64,000 nucleotides of DNA from Pleurodeles waltl (lineage: Eukaryota; Chordata; Amphibia; Caudata; Salamandridae): the NCBI RefSeq assembly GCF_031143425.1, contig NC_090444.1, forward strand, positions 57,717,533 to 57,781,532, given 5' to 3'. A program made the position numbers and the translations under genes. This document shows positions 22,561 to 33,704 of the stretch, in pieces. Below the pieces are notes generated by a model that had not been told where the DNA came from, did not search any database, and worked only from the letters and a program-made list of their open reading frames with translations. Positions within the stretch are counted from its first letter, which is position 1; each line of letters opens with the position of its first letter.

Positions 22561-25554
22561 GCGGAGCCCATGACTAAAAAATATATCTGAAATAAAACAA
22601 TTTTAAGAACAAGAACAAATAAATAAATATTGCACCTACAATAAAAGCAATGAGGCATTTCAATTATCCTGTAAATAAAAATATCAAACACTACAAAAAT
22701 GCCAAAATTAAAACACAAAACTCAGAATTGATAAATAAATGAATAGACTCAGATTTAAAAAAAAACAATTTAACAGTAAACCGATATAACTAACAGGTCT
22801 GTCCCTTTCAACAGACTGCAAAAAATGCCAGCTCTCTCAAAAATCAACAGCAAATATCATTCAAAACAATAATCAAGCTAACCAAAGACAAGATCCAAAA
22901 TCTAAGTGAAAAGGTGTAGGTATGATGTAAATATGATCAAATAAGTATCACCTCACACAATACATTTAAAAACACTTAATATATATGTTTCATTCTGAAA
23001 AACAGGGATAAAATGTCAAAAACAGCACCATCATCAAGCTACATAGCATACAGTAAAAGCAAGTATGAGAAAAGCTTTACAATTGTGCACAAAATGGAAT
23101 AATAATAATTGGAAATTTGAAACATGATCTAATTACAAGATTTAGACCCTATTAAAAATCCAACGCAACTTTTACCAGGTGACAGTTTAGGAATTTCTAT
23201 TTCTTAGATTACTAACTGAGCAGTGCTGCTTAACACAAGTTTTGGATACCACTATTGAGACGCCTATGTGAAATACATTGATTATTACTTGTGGTTGTTG
23301 TGAAACATGACAACGTAATAATGTCACTAATTTATATCAGTTCCAGATTTGTACGTTCAAGTTAAACCTTAGTTCAGTCCTGCAAGGAGGAGAGACTGGT
23401 GTCATGGAAACAATGGGCTAGATGTACAAAAATAGGAATACCAATTGCAAAATTAATATTGTTTGTGAGTCACACTTAAGAAATGGCTATTCTTAATGTA
23501 TGAATCTCTTTTGAGTTTCATTAGTTGTACCTATACCTACTTCATGAATATGAATGAGGTAGGTCCCAATTTGTGACTCATTACTATTCGCTGCCATCAC
23601 AGGAACGGTCGCCTGCTGAGGTCAGCAGACCACCATGTCTGTGATTACTTTCAAATAAAGCAATCTTTTTTTTTTAAACTTTGCCCGTTTTCCTTAATGG
23701 AAAATGGAATGCATTTACAAAAAAAATGACACTTTGATGTAGGTAGTGGCCCATTGCACAGGGTAAACCCTCAGTCTACTGGTGAGGTGGGGTGACTTTG
23801 GCTATGGATCTTGGGGTCCCACGAAGCCCTCTTTGCAAGAGTAGAAAGGCAGCTGTGGCAGACCTTTGGCTCTTGTGACACATCAGTCAATCCTTTAGTA
23901 GGGGATAGTGTCCCTTTTGGATGATGAGCCCAAGAACCGACAACACCTGCAGATCCATCAGATACTGGTGCAACTTTTGGCTATCTTAGTTAAGTCTCTT
24001 GAAGCACCCGGCAGCAGATAGCAGGGAAACATCTGAAGTGGCTACTAAATTGTCAGATTGGCTCTTCCAGCTATAATGCCCTGGTCCTGTTCCAGAGGCC
24101 CAGCCAACTGTCCCTTAGAGGCACAGCTTGTATCAGGGACTGGGAATAAAGTTTTACTTGAGCCAGGAGCCATGGACATGATTCAAACTTTACTGAGCCA
24201 AAGTGCAGCAGGTGGAGTACTTTCAATGATGCAGACTCTCTTTGTGTGCTTTCAACACTGCAAAATTGTCCTCCTTTGTTCCTCTCTCCAAATATATGGT
24301 GCAATGAGGTTCAAGGTGCCAGGGGTGGCCATTTTATTCTGCGAAAGTGCCCTGTGTGGACAATTCATTCACTAGCCAATTTGTCTAGAAGCCCCTCTCC
24401 TCTTTGATGAAAGAGGTGATGTGTGGCATTGGACAATCACAGAATGCAATATTCTTGCCACTCTCAAGATGTCAGACCCTTCCCTTGACTGTGGGGAGTT
24501 TGATAGCCCACCCAGGAGTTGTGGTTACCTTTGAGCTGCACTCCCATTGGAAAACCAGTTTGTGAACACGTTTTCTTTCTCTGGCCCTGTCTCCAGCTTA
24601 TCTTGATGAATATAAGCAGCCTCCTCCGGAGTGTATCACCAGGGTAATTTCAAATGAGGCTTCCCCTCTGAAGCTTGCCATTTGGGCTAGCACCCTAAGT
24701 CGCCTTTGTGCAAGAGGAGGTAACACCTCAGTCTGAAGTAACTGCCCTCGTTCCTAGGCCTGGCAGTCATTTACAGCTCCCCAGGTGGCTAGAAAGCTGT
24801 CTATTTGCCAGGACCTTTCTGAGGCCACTGGATTAGCTGGGTAACAGAGTGGCAACTTTTTAAAGGTTGTTAAACTTTAAAAGTGACATTAATTTCGGCT
24901 TGGCCATCACGTTACATTTAATGTACAAATTAATTTGAAACCTTACATTATCCAGTTAGGTATTCCTATTCAGAAGTTAGCTAGGCTAGAATGCCTGCTT
25001 GTAACTCTGTGTTAGCCAATGAGGCTACCAGCTTTCCTCAACAAAACCTGCCTTAGAGGAGAAATATATATTACTAAGGGACTTTGTCATTAATGTCAAT
25101 GGCACCATTGAGATCACATCTGCCACTGCCTTTTCAGTGTGCAGTTGCAGGCTTGGAGAAATGTTTTCACTTTGTAACACAAAGGCTGGCACAACCAGTG
25201 CTGCAGCTTTGTGTGGATACTCTGCCTTACACACCCTGTGTACTTGGGTACCATATACTAGTGACTAATAAGTAACTCAGTATTTGCCAATTGGGGATAC
25301 CCAGTTCAATATAACTTTTGTAAAGGAACTGAACACTGTCATTGAGATCTGGATAGCAAGTCCCAGTCCACTGTCAAAGTCTAAAGACCAGACACATAAT
25401 AGTCAAAATTGGGGAAAAAAAGTGGGGGAAACCTGCAAAAAGCCTGTTTCCTTATAATCACTTATTGCTTGACATCAGACCTTAAGTCCTTCTGTTCTCA
25501 TAATCTTCTCTGCCATCTCACCAAACTCTTCCCCAAGAAAAAGCAGTAGAGGGG
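22561..25554. other. No gene; A-rich spacer and a distant LTR-like end
   Basis: 22561-23400 is A-rich and featureless. At 23415 GGGCTAGATGTAC resembles the end of the tiny MITE at 41128, but I found no convincing partner end. The part from about 25235 to 25455 follows the order of the LTR-like 5' end in inverted form ('gggtaccatatactagt', 'gatctggatagcaagtccca', closing 'gtttccttata'), so it is a distant relative whose other end I cannot place. No exons recognised. Confidence 0.35.
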
Positions 25555-27627
25555 TGCAGGAAAGAACCCTCTTTTTGGCATGCTACCCCCAATATCTGCC
25601 TGATGTCAGTGCATTTGACTGTGTCACTGGGATCCTGCTAAATAGGACCCCAGTGCTTATGCCCTCTCTTCTCTCAATGTTGTCACTGTATACTGGTGAA
25701 CCAGTATTTCATTGTAAATTGGCATACTGGTCACCCTTTATAAGTCCCTAGTCTCTGGTACCTAGGTACCCAGGGCATTGGGGATCCAGGAGATCGCTAT
25801 GGGCTGAAGCTTTACTTTCGGTACCCATAGGGAGCCCATTCAAAGGATTCTGCAGGACTGCCATTGCAGCCTACGTGAAATGGTGCATCCAGCCTTTCAC
25901 TGCCATTTACACTGCACCAGGTCACTTAAAAGTAACCCTTATGTCAAGCCTTCCAACCCTGATGGTTGGGTGCAAAGTACCTGTGAGTGAGGACACCCCG
26001 GCACTAGCAGAGGTGCCCCCACATCATCTAGGACCATTTTCCCAGACTCCATGAGTGCGGGGATGCCATTTTACGCGTGCACTGTACATAGTTCAATACC
26101 TAGGTGAAAATGGTAACTCCGAATATGGCCATGTAAGGTGTCTCACATCTTGGAATTGTACCCCAATACTGATTCTAGTATTGGTTGTAAAATTCCATGC
26201 ACTCTGGGGCTCCAAGAGCACCACAACACTGGTAAATCAGACTTCTCAGGTTTTCCAGGCAGCCCCAGCTGCTGCCACCTCACAGACAAGTTTCTGTCCT
26301 TCTGTCGCTCAAGCAGCTCGAGCCCAGAAAGGCAGAGCAAAGCATTTCCTTTGGGAGACGAGTGTAACACCCTCTCCCTTTGGAAATAGGTGTTACAGGC
26401 ATAGGATGGGTAGGCTCCCAGAGCCGCTGGAAATGCTTTGAAGGGCACAGATGTGCACTCCTTGCATAATCCGGTCTACACCGGTTCAGGGACCCCCAAT
26501 TCCTGCTCTGGCATGAAACTGGACAAAGGAAAGGGCAGTGACCACTCCTCTATACATCACCACCCCAGGGGTGGTGCTCAGAGCTCCTGCTGAGTGTCCC
26601 TGGGTTTTGCCATCCTGGATTCCAAGGTGGTGGGGCACTCTGGAAGCATCTGAGTGGATACTGCCTGCAGGTGACGTCAGAGCCCTCCCCTGATAGGTGC
26701 TTACCTGTGTAGCTGACCAATTCCCCTTTCAGGGCTATTTAGGGTCCCTCTCCTGGGTGTTTCCGTAGATTCAGATTGCAAGATTCCAGCAGGACCCCTC
26801 TGCATCCTTTTCTTCATCTCTTCAAACTGCAACAAAGAAGCCAATATGACTTCTGCAACATTGTATCTTCAGCTCCTGCCAGCAACTGCAACTGTTTCCA
26901 GGTCATGCATCCTCCGATGACTGCCTGTCTTCAGCCTGCACCAGAAGAACTGAAGGAATCTCCTGTGGAGTGACAGTCACTTCCTTGCTTCATCAGGCAC
27001 CTCTCTGCAGTGACAACCAGTGGTGTAGGTCCCCTCTCCAGATGCCGTGCGTGGATCCACAAACACGGGTGGTCGACTAAAGTGACCCCGACAGTCCCAA
27101 GGTCCAGCTGTCCTACTTTGGGGGAGGTAAGATCTTGCCTTCCTGCCCAAGACAGTACCCCTGTGCAGTGAGTGATTTGCAGTTGCCAAGGCTTGTGATG
27201 GACCTTCCAAGAAGTTCTTTGTGAACAGCATAGCTTAGACCCCCAGCACTCCGTCCTGTGACGTACAGCTTCCTGAGTGGTTCTCCGGCGGTATGGGATC
27301 CCTTTGTGTTGTGCTGAATGGGCCTCCTTTTGCACCTTCTTTGTCCCTGTGCTGTGGGACTCCTGTGCGTGTTGTCTGGTCTTCTGAGGGATCTCTAAGT
27401 TTCTGAGAGCCCTCTCTGCCTCCCCCTCCTGGGTAGAGGCCACCAGGTCTCTTGTAATCCCAGGAGGCAACATCTTCTGCTAACCACAAGTTTTGCATGT
27501 ACCAAGGCTTGTTGGCAACATTCAGCGATGCAACCCAGACTGCAATCGTCCATCCGGCATGGGACATCTTCTGCACCAAGCAGGAACCCGCATCTGTCTT
27601 CTTGGGTACATAACTGACTTTGGGGGT

Positions 27628-28172
27628 CATTTCAACCCTGGCGGTACAGGACCGCCAGGGCTGAAATGACGGACGCGCCGCCAACAGGCTGGCGGTGCTT
27701 TCCTGGTCATTACGACCATGGCGGAAGCGCCGCGGTCGCCCTGCCGGGGCCGGCGGTTTTCCGCCACAATGGCCCCGGCGGTAGTAATCCGCCAGGGAAG
27801 CGCTGCTAGCAGAGCTGCCAGGGGATTCCGAGTCCCCCTACCGCCAGCCTTTTCCTGGTGGTTTGAACCGCCAGGAAAAGGCTGGCGGTACGGGGAGTCG
27901 CGGGGCCCCTGGGATGGGCAGTGCAGGGGCCCCCTGACAGGGCCCCGTGCAGCTTTTCACTGTCTGCAGACAGTGAAAAGCGCGGCGGGTGCAACTGCAC
28001 CCGTCGCACGGCCGCAACACCAACGGCTCCATTTGGAGCGGGCTCCCATGTTGCGGCCCACATCCCCGCTGGGCCGGCGGGTGGAAACTCTGTTTCCACC
28101 TGCCGGCCCAGCGGGGATGTCATAATGGCCACCGCAGGAGTGCGGCCGCCCGCCAATGTTGTAATGAGGCCT
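27628..28172 (-). mobile_element. Hairpin-array DNA transposon nested in the LTR-like element
   Basis: It interrupts the LTR text that runs 'tactgactgttgtt' in other copies. The ends GGGGGTCATTTCAACC and, in reverse, AGGCCTCATTACAAC are related inverted repeats. The interior is a chain of GC-rich hairpins. The clearest is 'ccgccagccttttcctgg' facing 'ccaggaaaaggctggcgg' (about 27840-27895). Others are 'cttttcactgtctgca' facing its complement at 27950-27982, and 'catccccgctgggccggcgg' with its partner ending near 28120. It is a reversed-orientation relative of the elements at 31256 and 38111. Exact termini are uncertain by a few bases. Confidence 0.75.
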
Positions 28173-28653
28173 GAGTCTTCTCACCTGTGGTTCTACTTTT
28201 ACACCTTCAGTCAGGTTAGACGGGGCTCCTGTTCTCCCTGGACTCTTCAGTGCTTCTTGGACTTGGTCCCCTTCTTCCACAGTTCTTCAGGTCCAGGATT
28301 CCATCATTTTTGTCTTGCAGTCTCTTCTGGTTCTTACATAATCTTCTATCACAACTTATTGTGTGTGTCAGGAAACATACTGTGATTTACTCCTGTTTTC
28401 CTGGGCTCTAGGATGGATTCTCCTACTTAACTTTGGTGTTTTCTTACACCCCCAGTGCCCCTCTACACACTACACTTGCTTAGGTGGGAAACTGACTTTT
28501 CCATTCCTCTATTCTAGTATATGGTTTGTGTTCCCACTAGGCCCATTGCAACCTATTGTGATTTTCAACATTTGCACTGTCTTCTGTTTTTAAAGCTATT
28601 TCTGCATTATAGTGTATATACTGTGTATATTACTTACCTCCTAAGGGAATATA

Positions 28654-28833
28654 GGGGGTTATTACAACTTTGGAGGAAGTGGTAATCCATCCCAAAAGTG
28701 ACGGTAAAGTGACGGATATACCACCAGCCGTATTACGAGTCCATTATATCCTAAGGAACTCGTAATACGGCTGGTGGTAAATCCGTCACATTTGGGACGG
28801 ATTACCACCTCCTCCAAAGTTGTAATAACCCCC
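28654..28833. mobile_element. Palindromic MITE, 180 bp, ATA target duplication
   Basis: The whole element is one near-perfect inverted repeat beginning GGGGGTTATTACAACTTTGG. ATA flanks both sides (28651-28653 and 28834-28836). The uninterrupted LTR copy at about 17825 shows a single 'agtatagtct' at this place, which confirms a 3-bp duplication. The family also occurs at 6421. By the 3-bp duplication it is probably PIF/Harbinger-type. Confidence 0.85.
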
Positions 28834-29109
28834 ATAGTCTCTAAGGTATTTATGGCATCATCTCACTAAAAATAAAGTACCTTTATTTTTGTAATACTGA
28901 GCATTTTCGTTCTTGTGTGTGAGTACTGTGTGACTACAGTGGTATTGCAGGAGCTTTCCATGTCTCCTAGAGCAGCCTTGGCTGCTCAGCTACCCCTATA
29001 CAGCCTGGCTACTAGACACTGACTACATCTCACTTATAAGGGTTAACTGGACCTGGTATAAGGTGTAAGTACCTTTAGTACCCACTACAAACCAGGCTAG
29101 CCTCCTGCA

Positions 29110-31252
29110 CATGCTAGATGTCTTCCTCCATCTAAACCCCCTATATTAGCTTACCCCTGGCCACAAGACCTCCCCTAGCGCAGCCTTGTGAGATTCCTCA
29201 AGCTTGGACACCTCTGCAGTGGGTAGCCCTTTTGACCTTTAAATTTTCTAGAGGCATCGCCATCTTTTGCAGCTCAGTGGGGTTCAGTATCACGGCCCCA
29301 GTTGTAGTTAAGTGAGTGTTTTATGCTGCTTGTCTGGAAGTGCTGAGGAAAACAGAAATGCCAACTATAATCACTTCAGGATGTGCATGATTTCCTGGGT
29401 TGCGTGCCTCATGTTACGATTTTCAATCAGCAGCGGATGCAATTTGGTGAGAACAGTGCTAGGATTGGTCCAGGCACATCCACAGAACCATCAGATCATA
29501 CAAGTAGCAAAAAGCTGTGAAATCCACAGACAGCCGCTCAGTGAAACAAGGCCTGGTATCAGCTGCTTATGGACAGACAGCATCATGGCTGCTGAAACAA
29601 GGCCCACGGGAAACTAAAAAGGCATGAGTTGTATCTTTGCACCACATAAGGGTGGAACATTGAATAGTAATGCTGATGAGGATGCAAAATGGGATGAATT
29701 GAAGAACAATGAGCTCCATATAGGAGGTGATGGGAAATGTATAGAAAGAGAAAAAAGTCTCCTTCAGCCACTGACAATGTGTAAGGAATATAAAGAGGAA
29801 ATGTGCAAATAGCGTATGTGTCACTCATTATGAGTGACCGTCACTCATCTAGAGATCAGGTTAAATTCTCACAGCATGTTCAATATTTATCTTGCTTGGG
29901 TATCAGTGTCTATAAGAGATCGAGGGACTGCTCAAGTATGAAGGTTGAACTAATAGCATCCCTGGGTTTGCCCTCAATGATGACACCATGACGTGTCTGT
30001 GTTTAGCACTTTGCCTTTTCCACGAGTTGCAGAGAGAGTCACCAGCTCTATGATTGAGACATGGAATTGACTTACACTGCTACAGATGCACACAATCCTG
30101 GTAGGTCTCATTCTGCACGGGCCCCTCCCATATTGTTGCTTGCTGCAAAAAAATCACCCACCTGCTTGTACCAGACCCTTTACACACTGATCAAGTGCCA
30201 GCCCCATGGACTATAAATGATTGCACACAGTGCAGCTATGCAGCCCTGACAGCGCACAGTCACTGAGAGATAGGCTAAGCAAGTCTCTGGAACACCACAG
30301 ATTTGTACCAGCTCACACGAAGCATCGGGGAATAGATCCTTTTCTCCTTCCATTGCGGCCTCCTCCTCTGCCCCGACTACCTTCCTTTCACATCTGCCCT
30401 CATCTGCCTGCTGTTTCTTTCCTTTGGTTTTGTCCACCTGTGTTCTCGCTGCTTAGATTCATTTATTTATCCCTCTCTTCTCTTTCACTATTCGTTTTTT
30501 TGACTATTTGGGTCGCTCCTCATCCTCTTCATTTATCCTTTGCTCTCTTCTTCTTATCTTTTGTTGTTTGACTATCTCCCTGACTCCTCTCACCATCCTC
30601 CTTGTCGCAATTCCCATCAGTCCTTCCGGATCCTCATTTCTCTTTTACTACAACCTCCCCTCTACCGTTCAATGTCTCACTTTCTATCCCTAAACTCCCC
30701 GTTTTCTTCCTGCCGCCCTTCTCGGTGCTTTTCTTGTTTACCTCTCTTTCCTATCTCCCCGCCACCCCTCCCTCCCTTCTATTTTCCCATTTTTTCTCTG
30801 ACGTTGTTTTTCTCTTCTCTATCTTTTCTCTGTCTCTTTTATTAGCTTTCTTATTCCCTGACTTCCTTTCCACTCCCCCCATCTGTATGTTATAACTTTT
30901 CTTTCTCTCGTCCTCTTGCACCCACCACTCAAGGAACAAGACAGGGGCCCCTGGGAATACCAGCAGTGCAGGGTGACGTTGAAATGTACTGCTCAGGACT
31001 CCCACACCCACAGACACGTCTGTGCCACAGACATCACTCGTTGCAGCAATGGAGCCCCTGACACAACACAACCTCAGAAAAGTCTAAACCTGTCCCCAGG
31101 GTAGTGTTTTATATAGTGCCGCAAGTTAAGAATAGTAAAACAGCAGAAATACAATAAAACACACCTCTACTAAGAAATATGTATATATGCAGAAACAATC
31201 TGCTAGGGTTTTGAAACCTCCAAAAGAGTCCTAGTCTAGAAAATGAGAATAC
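29110..31252. other. No gene recognised; pyrimidine-rich tract inside
   Basis: 29110-30400 has no features I can support. 30420-30910 is a strongly pyrimidine-rich tract on the plus strand that produces long meaningless open frames. If the signal-peptide exon at 32447-32537 belongs to a gene running leftwards, this region would be intron, but no second exon could be identified. Confidence 0.35.
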
Positions 31253-31255
31253 TAT

Positions 31256-31883
31256 GGGGGTCATTCTGACCTTGGCGGACGGCAGAGGCCGTCCGCCAAG
31301 GTACCGCCGTCAGAACACCGCACCGCGGTCGAAAGACCGCGGCGGTGATTCTGACATTTGCCCTGTGCTGGCGGGCGGCCGCCAAAAGACCGGCCGCCAG
31401 CTCAGGGCAAATCAACCTTCTCACTAGGATGCCGGCTCAGAATTGAGCCGGCGGAGTGGGAAGGTGCGACGGGTGCAGTTGCACCCGTCGCGTATTTCAG
31501 TGTCTGCTGGGCAGACACTGAAATACTTTTTGGGGCCCTCTTACGGGGGCCCCTGCTGTGCCCATGCCATTGGCATGGGCACGGCAGGGGCCCCATGGGC
31601 CCCGCGGCACCCCCTACCGCCATCCTGTTCATGGCGGGAGAGCCGCCATGAACAGGATGGCGGTAGGGGGTGTCAGAATCCCCATTGCGGCGGAGCGTGC
31701 TCCGCCGCCATGGAGGATTCAGACGGGCAGAGGAAAGTCGGCGGTACACCGCCGACTTTCCATTTCTGGCCACGGCTGAACCGCCGCGGTTAGAATGCCC
31801 AGCGGTGCACCGCCAGCCTGTTGGCGGTGCTACCGCCGACCTCCGCCATGGCGGTAATTACCGCCATGGTCAGAATGACCCCC
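31256..31883 (+). mobile_element. Hairpin-array DNA transposon, 628 bp, TAT target duplication
   Basis: The ends GGGGGTCATTCTGACC and GGTCAGAATGACCCCC are perfect 16-bp inverted repeats, flanked by TAT on both sides (31253-31255, 31884-31886). Nearly the whole interior folds into about a dozen successive hairpins. Examples are 'ccttggcggacggc' with 'gccgtccgccaagg', 'gcgacgggtgca' with 'tgcacccgtcgc', 'tatttcagtgtctgc' with its complement, and 'ccgccatcctgttcatggcg' with its complement. It is CpG-rich in an AT-rich surround. The terminal repeat matches the autonomous Harbinger at 51101-59771, so that transposase family probably mobilised it. Non-coding. Confidence 0.88.
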
Positions 31884-31889
31884 TATGTG

Positions 31890-32020
31890 TGTATGTGAGT
31901 TTGTATGTGAATATAATCAATGTGTGTGGTGTGCAAATGATTACGATATGTGTGAGTGTGTGTGTTCATGGATGTGTGTGTGTGTGTGAATGATCAGGAT
32001 GTATATTGTGTGTGTTTTTA

Positions 32021-32062
<42 letters not shown>
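31890..32062 (+). repeat. (TG)n then (TA)n microsatellite
   Basis: GT-rich sequence from about 31890 passes into an uninterrupted TA run at 32030-32060, immediately beside the hairpin-array element. Confidence 0.85.
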
Positions 32063-32446
32063 TATGTATTGATAACTTTTTTTGGGCTGTCAGAATCCTA
32101 TACGCCATATGGTGTCTCTTAAATATCGTTTTAAGGGAGCTTGTGGTCTCTTTTGCAGTGCAGTTCAGATGTTCATGATAGCAGTCACCAACCCCACTGA
32201 TTTTACAGCCATCCCAGACACGTCATATACACCAAGGTAGCAAGTTAAATAATTATAGTCCTCACCCCCAACAACAACAAAACATGTTTTCCAATCGTAT
32301 ATGAACCTTGGGAGGGTGGCCCACCTGTTCCATCTGCTCTAAAACTGGGGAACACAAGAGAATTATTTCTGGGAATCTAAACAAAGAAGCATAAACTTTG
32401 AAGAGATGATGGGAGGGCTGAAGGGGTGAACACGGTGTGTACTCAC

Positions 32447-32537
32447 TTGTACTAATGCCCTCTCCCTCCACTGGAAGCGCCTCGCGAAGCCCAAGGAGGG
32501 CGGCGAGGAGCAAGATGGCGCCTGAGGTCTTCATCAT
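32447..32537 (-). CDS. First coding exon of a small secreted protein (candidate host gene)
   Basis: The exon encodes about 30 residues: MMKTSGAILLLAALLGLREA is a textbook signal peptide (Lys-containing start, Leu/Ala core, small residues at the end), followed by LPVEGEGIST. It then reaches a consensus splice donor, A|GTGAGT, at 32446, after codon position 1 (phase 1). A TATA box lies 47 bases upstream. There are two in-frame ATGs at the start. A short signal-peptide exon ending in phase 1 is common for small secreted peptides, including Kazal-type SPINK inhibitors, but nothing here fixes the family. Continuing past the donor gives only intron sequence. Later exons were not found within the window, so the gene product is not identified. 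It is the only exon in the window that I think belongs to the host. Confidence 0.6.
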
Positions 32538-32583
32538 GGCGTGGGCAGCAATATCTGAATCCCTTCTGCGCCTGATGTCTGGG

Positions 32584-32590
32584 ATTTATA
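32584..32590 (-). promoter_or_regulatory. TATA box of the candidate secreted-protein gene
   Basis: On the minus strand the sequence reads TATAAAT, 47 bases upstream of the ATG at 32537. That spacing would put transcription start near 32556-32560 with a 5' UTR of about 20 bases. A GTTAATTAGC block at about 32629-32638 resembles half of an HNF1-type site, but that is only a resemblance. Confidence 0.6.
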
Positions 32591-32599
32591 GTACATCAC

Positions 32600-33299
32600 A
32601 AGTGAGGGGAAGGGTGGGGAAACTGAAGCTAATTAACAAAGGCATCAGCCAAGAAGGGTTTAATAACTGTCTATGTGACTGCCTTCTGTATTCAGTGGAA
32701 CAAGAACAGGTGTTTTGCAATAGCGGATATCCCTGTGCTACAACAGCATTAGAAATTTGGACGTAAATGAAAGTCGGTGATTACACATCCACTAAAGCAT
32801 TGACTTTTGTTTATTGATTAATCTAAAGGTGGGAACATATTGCAGAAAACAGGTCTGGGTCCCCAAGAAAACAATTATTGCTTGTTTATGGTCAGAGACA
32901 TTTACAGGCCTGAGCAAAGAGGGCAACTGCCCCAGCCCCCCTCTTCTAAGGCCCGTCCACCTCCCCCTCCCCAAGTAGCAGCTTATCCTGCCTCCCATGT
33001 CCTGCCTCCTGTGCCTGGCAGATATCTTCGAAAGCTGATGAAGCACAGATTTTTTATTCTCACTTGGGGTCTGAAGGTGTGATCACTGAACGCCCCTTAC
33101 TGAATCTTGTACAGATGATCGCTTATATGTTCTGTTAACCGAATGCAATGTTCACAAACGGATGTCCAGAGAAGGGCAACATATTACAACATAAACTCTC
33201 ACTGAATACCATTAAATAATGTAACAGTGACAACTTGTAGCGCTTAGAAATTGTAACAACAGTGGCATGAAGTATTGAATACAGTTGCTACTTGTATGT
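32600..33299. other. Upstream flank of the candidate gene; no other feature
   Basis: Non-repetitive by comparison with the rest of the window. It would contain upstream regulatory sequence if the exon at 32447-32537 is real. No upstream exon seen. Confidence 0.3.
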
Positions 33300-33704
33300 G
33301 ATGCTGTGGGAGTCCTGTGTGCGCTGCCTGGTCTTCTGAGGGCTCTCTGAGTTGCTGAGAACCCCCTCTGTATCCCTCTCCTGGGTAGAGTCCACCAGGT
33401 CCCTCCTGGTCCCGGGCAGTGTCATTTTCCACAAACCACAAGCTTTGCATGTGCCAAGGCTTGTTGGTAGAAACCAGCGATGCAAACCAGACTGCAATCA
33501 TCCATCCGGCATGGGATATCATCTGCACCAACCAGGAAACTGCATCCATCTTCTTGGGTGCAGTACTGACTGTTGTGCTTCACCGGTGTTTTTTCTTTTG
33601 CACCTTCATCCGGGTTAGCAGGGGCTCCTGTTCTCCCTGGACTCTTCAGTGCTTCTTGGACTTGATCCCCTTTTTCCACAGGTCCTCAGGTCCAAGAATC
33701 CGGC
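33300..33704 (+). mobile_element. Internal fragment of the LTR-like element
   Basis: Closely follows 17080-17470 and 27350-27630 ('ggtcttctgagggctctctg', 'caccaggaaactgcatccat', 'actggttgttgtgcttcacc'-like text). Both LTR ends are missing. It is joined directly at 33704/33705 to the truncated Harbinger, so this is a rearrangement junction and not a clean insertion. Confidence 0.75.

Larger units (their letters stand above)
25555..29109 (+). mobile_element. LTR-like element, third copy, with two nested DNA transposons
   Basis: It begins TGCAGGAAAG and ends AGCCTCCTGCA. It is colinear with the copies at 15288 and 18485. Its 3,555 bp length minus the two nested insertions (about 545 and 180 bp) leaves about 2.8 kb, the family length. 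Flanks (AGGGG left, CATGC right) do not match, so its target duplication has decayed or one end was rearranged. AATAAAG lies at about 28870 before TACCTTTATT. Confidence 0.8.

Noticed and set aside
23415..23755. Possible MITE starting GGGCTAGATGTAC
   Set aside because: Only one convincing end was found; the candidate partner 'gatgtaggtagtggccc' matches poorly and no 3-bp duplication is visible.
27718..28385. Several long open frames in both strands
   Set aside because: GC-rich hairpin chains of the nested transposon suppress stops. Both strands are equally open.
30420..30910. Possible coding exon in pyrimidine-rich tract
   Set aside because: Open frames come from CT-rich composition. No domains or splice context.
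30960..31090. Minus-strand SDVCGTD, reminiscent of the Kazal-domain VCGTDG signature, 1.4 kb downstream of the signal-peptide exon
   Set aside because: The preceding cysteines have the wrong spacing, the residues after VCGTD do not follow the Kazal pattern (no Tyr/Asn/Cys run), and no splice acceptor context was convincing.
31358..31993. Open frames over 100 codons in the 628 bp element
   Set aside because: Same reason: inverted repeats and GC-rich composition. No domain, and no conservation of frame with the copy at 38111.
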